Assembly: GCA_021741285.1 (NCBI GenBank)
Contig: JAIOYD010000048.1
Span: 1 to 8,733 of the forward strand
Origin: Rickettsiaceae bacterium
GTDB lineage: Bacteria; Pseudomonadota; Alphaproteobacteria; Rickettsiales; Rickettsiaceae
Length of the DNA stretch: 8,733 bases
Direction of reading: 5' to 3'
The notes under the pieces are model-generated. The model was not told the DNA's origin. It searched no databases and worked only from the letters and a program-made list of their open reading frames with translations. The position numbers and the translations under genes are program-made. Positions 8,691 to 8,733 of the stretch are shown here, one piece after another (position 1 is the first letter of the stretch; each line of letters begins with the position of its first letter).

Positions 8691-8713
8691 TAGCGTATAA
8701 AGCTTATGGATTT
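8667..8713. repeat. 11-base perfect inverted repeat flanking the promoter (operator-like)
   Basis: AAATCCATAAG (8667-8677) and CTTATGGATTT (8703-8713) are exact reverse complements, separated by 25 bases that contain the TATAAT box. The left arm covers the spacer just after the -35 position and the right arm lies just after the predicted transcription start. The right arm includes a GGA that could be the ribosome binding site for the following ATG. The arrangement suggests two half-sites of a repressor. A stem-loop in a transcript reading through from frr is an alternative, but a terminator is unlikely since no proper T run follows. Confidence 0.5.
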
Positions 8714-8719
8714 TAAATT

Positions 8720-8733
8720 ATGCCTATAGAAAA
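8720..8733 (+). CDS. Possible start of a further gene (cut by window edge)
   Basis: ATG at 8720 opens a frame reading MPIE followed by an incomplete lysine or asparagine codon at the window edge. The support is only contextual: a promoter candidate about 23 bases upstream and a weak GGA at 8708-8710 as ribosome binding site. An ATG in another frame at 8706 stops after seven codons and is unlikely. With four codons no product can be named. In many alphaproteobacteria uppS follows frr, but nothing here shows that. Confidence 0.3.

Noticed and set aside
8706..8729. ATG at 8706 as a start for the right-edge gene
   Set aside because: The frame ends at TAG after seven codons. The ATG at 8720 stays open to the edge.
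1..8733. CRISPR arrays, tRNA/rRNA genes, transposases or defence genes
   Set aside because: I found no regularly spaced repeats, no cloverleaf-like sequence in the gaps, no transposase-like protein and no recognised defence domain.

Overview
The window is an AT-rich piece of a bacterial chromosome that looks like a member of the order Rickettsiales (Alphaproteobacteria), most likely Rickettsiaceae. This rests on the close family resemblance of the NuoI and NuoG proteins to their rickettsial counterparts as I remember them, on the AT-rich codon use, and on a nuo cluster that starts at nuoG rather than nuoA. No database search was possible, so the genus is not assigned.

Layout: from the left edge to 6921, the minus strand carries one tight run of respiratory complex I (NADH:quinone oxidoreductase) genes in the order nuoG-nuoH-nuoI-nuoJ-nuoK-nuoL-nuoM. 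nuoM is cut by the left edge. Gaps between genes are 0 to 10 bases, and nuoJ and nuoK overlap by 11, so this is clearly one operon. A good promoter candidate lies about 50-75 bases upstream of nuoG. A 306-base non-coding stretch (6922-7227) separates it from a divergent plus-strand pair, pyrH (UMP kinase) and frr (ribosome recycling factor), joined by a one-base TAATG overlap and preceded by a promoter with a perfect TTGACA box. The last 229 bases hold a weak candidate terminator, a strong promoter flanked by an 11-base perfect inverted repeat, and the possible first codons of another plus-strand gene.

Together the nuo genes encode most of the membrane arm (H, J, K, L and part of M), the Fe-S connecting subunit (I) and the large Fe-S peripheral-arm subunit (G). 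nuoA-F and nuoN are not in the window. The cluster, fixed residues and subunit lengths all look intact and functional. pyrH and frr serve pyrimidine nucleotide synthesis and translation.

This is mostly ordinary core genome. I found no defence system, mobile element, CRISPR array or new gene cluster. The most notable non-genic signal is the inverted repeat embracing the promoter at the right edge. Lesser observations are a 17-base all-G/C run inside nuoG, a preference for TAG stops, and a short unassigned reading frame just ahead of pyrH.
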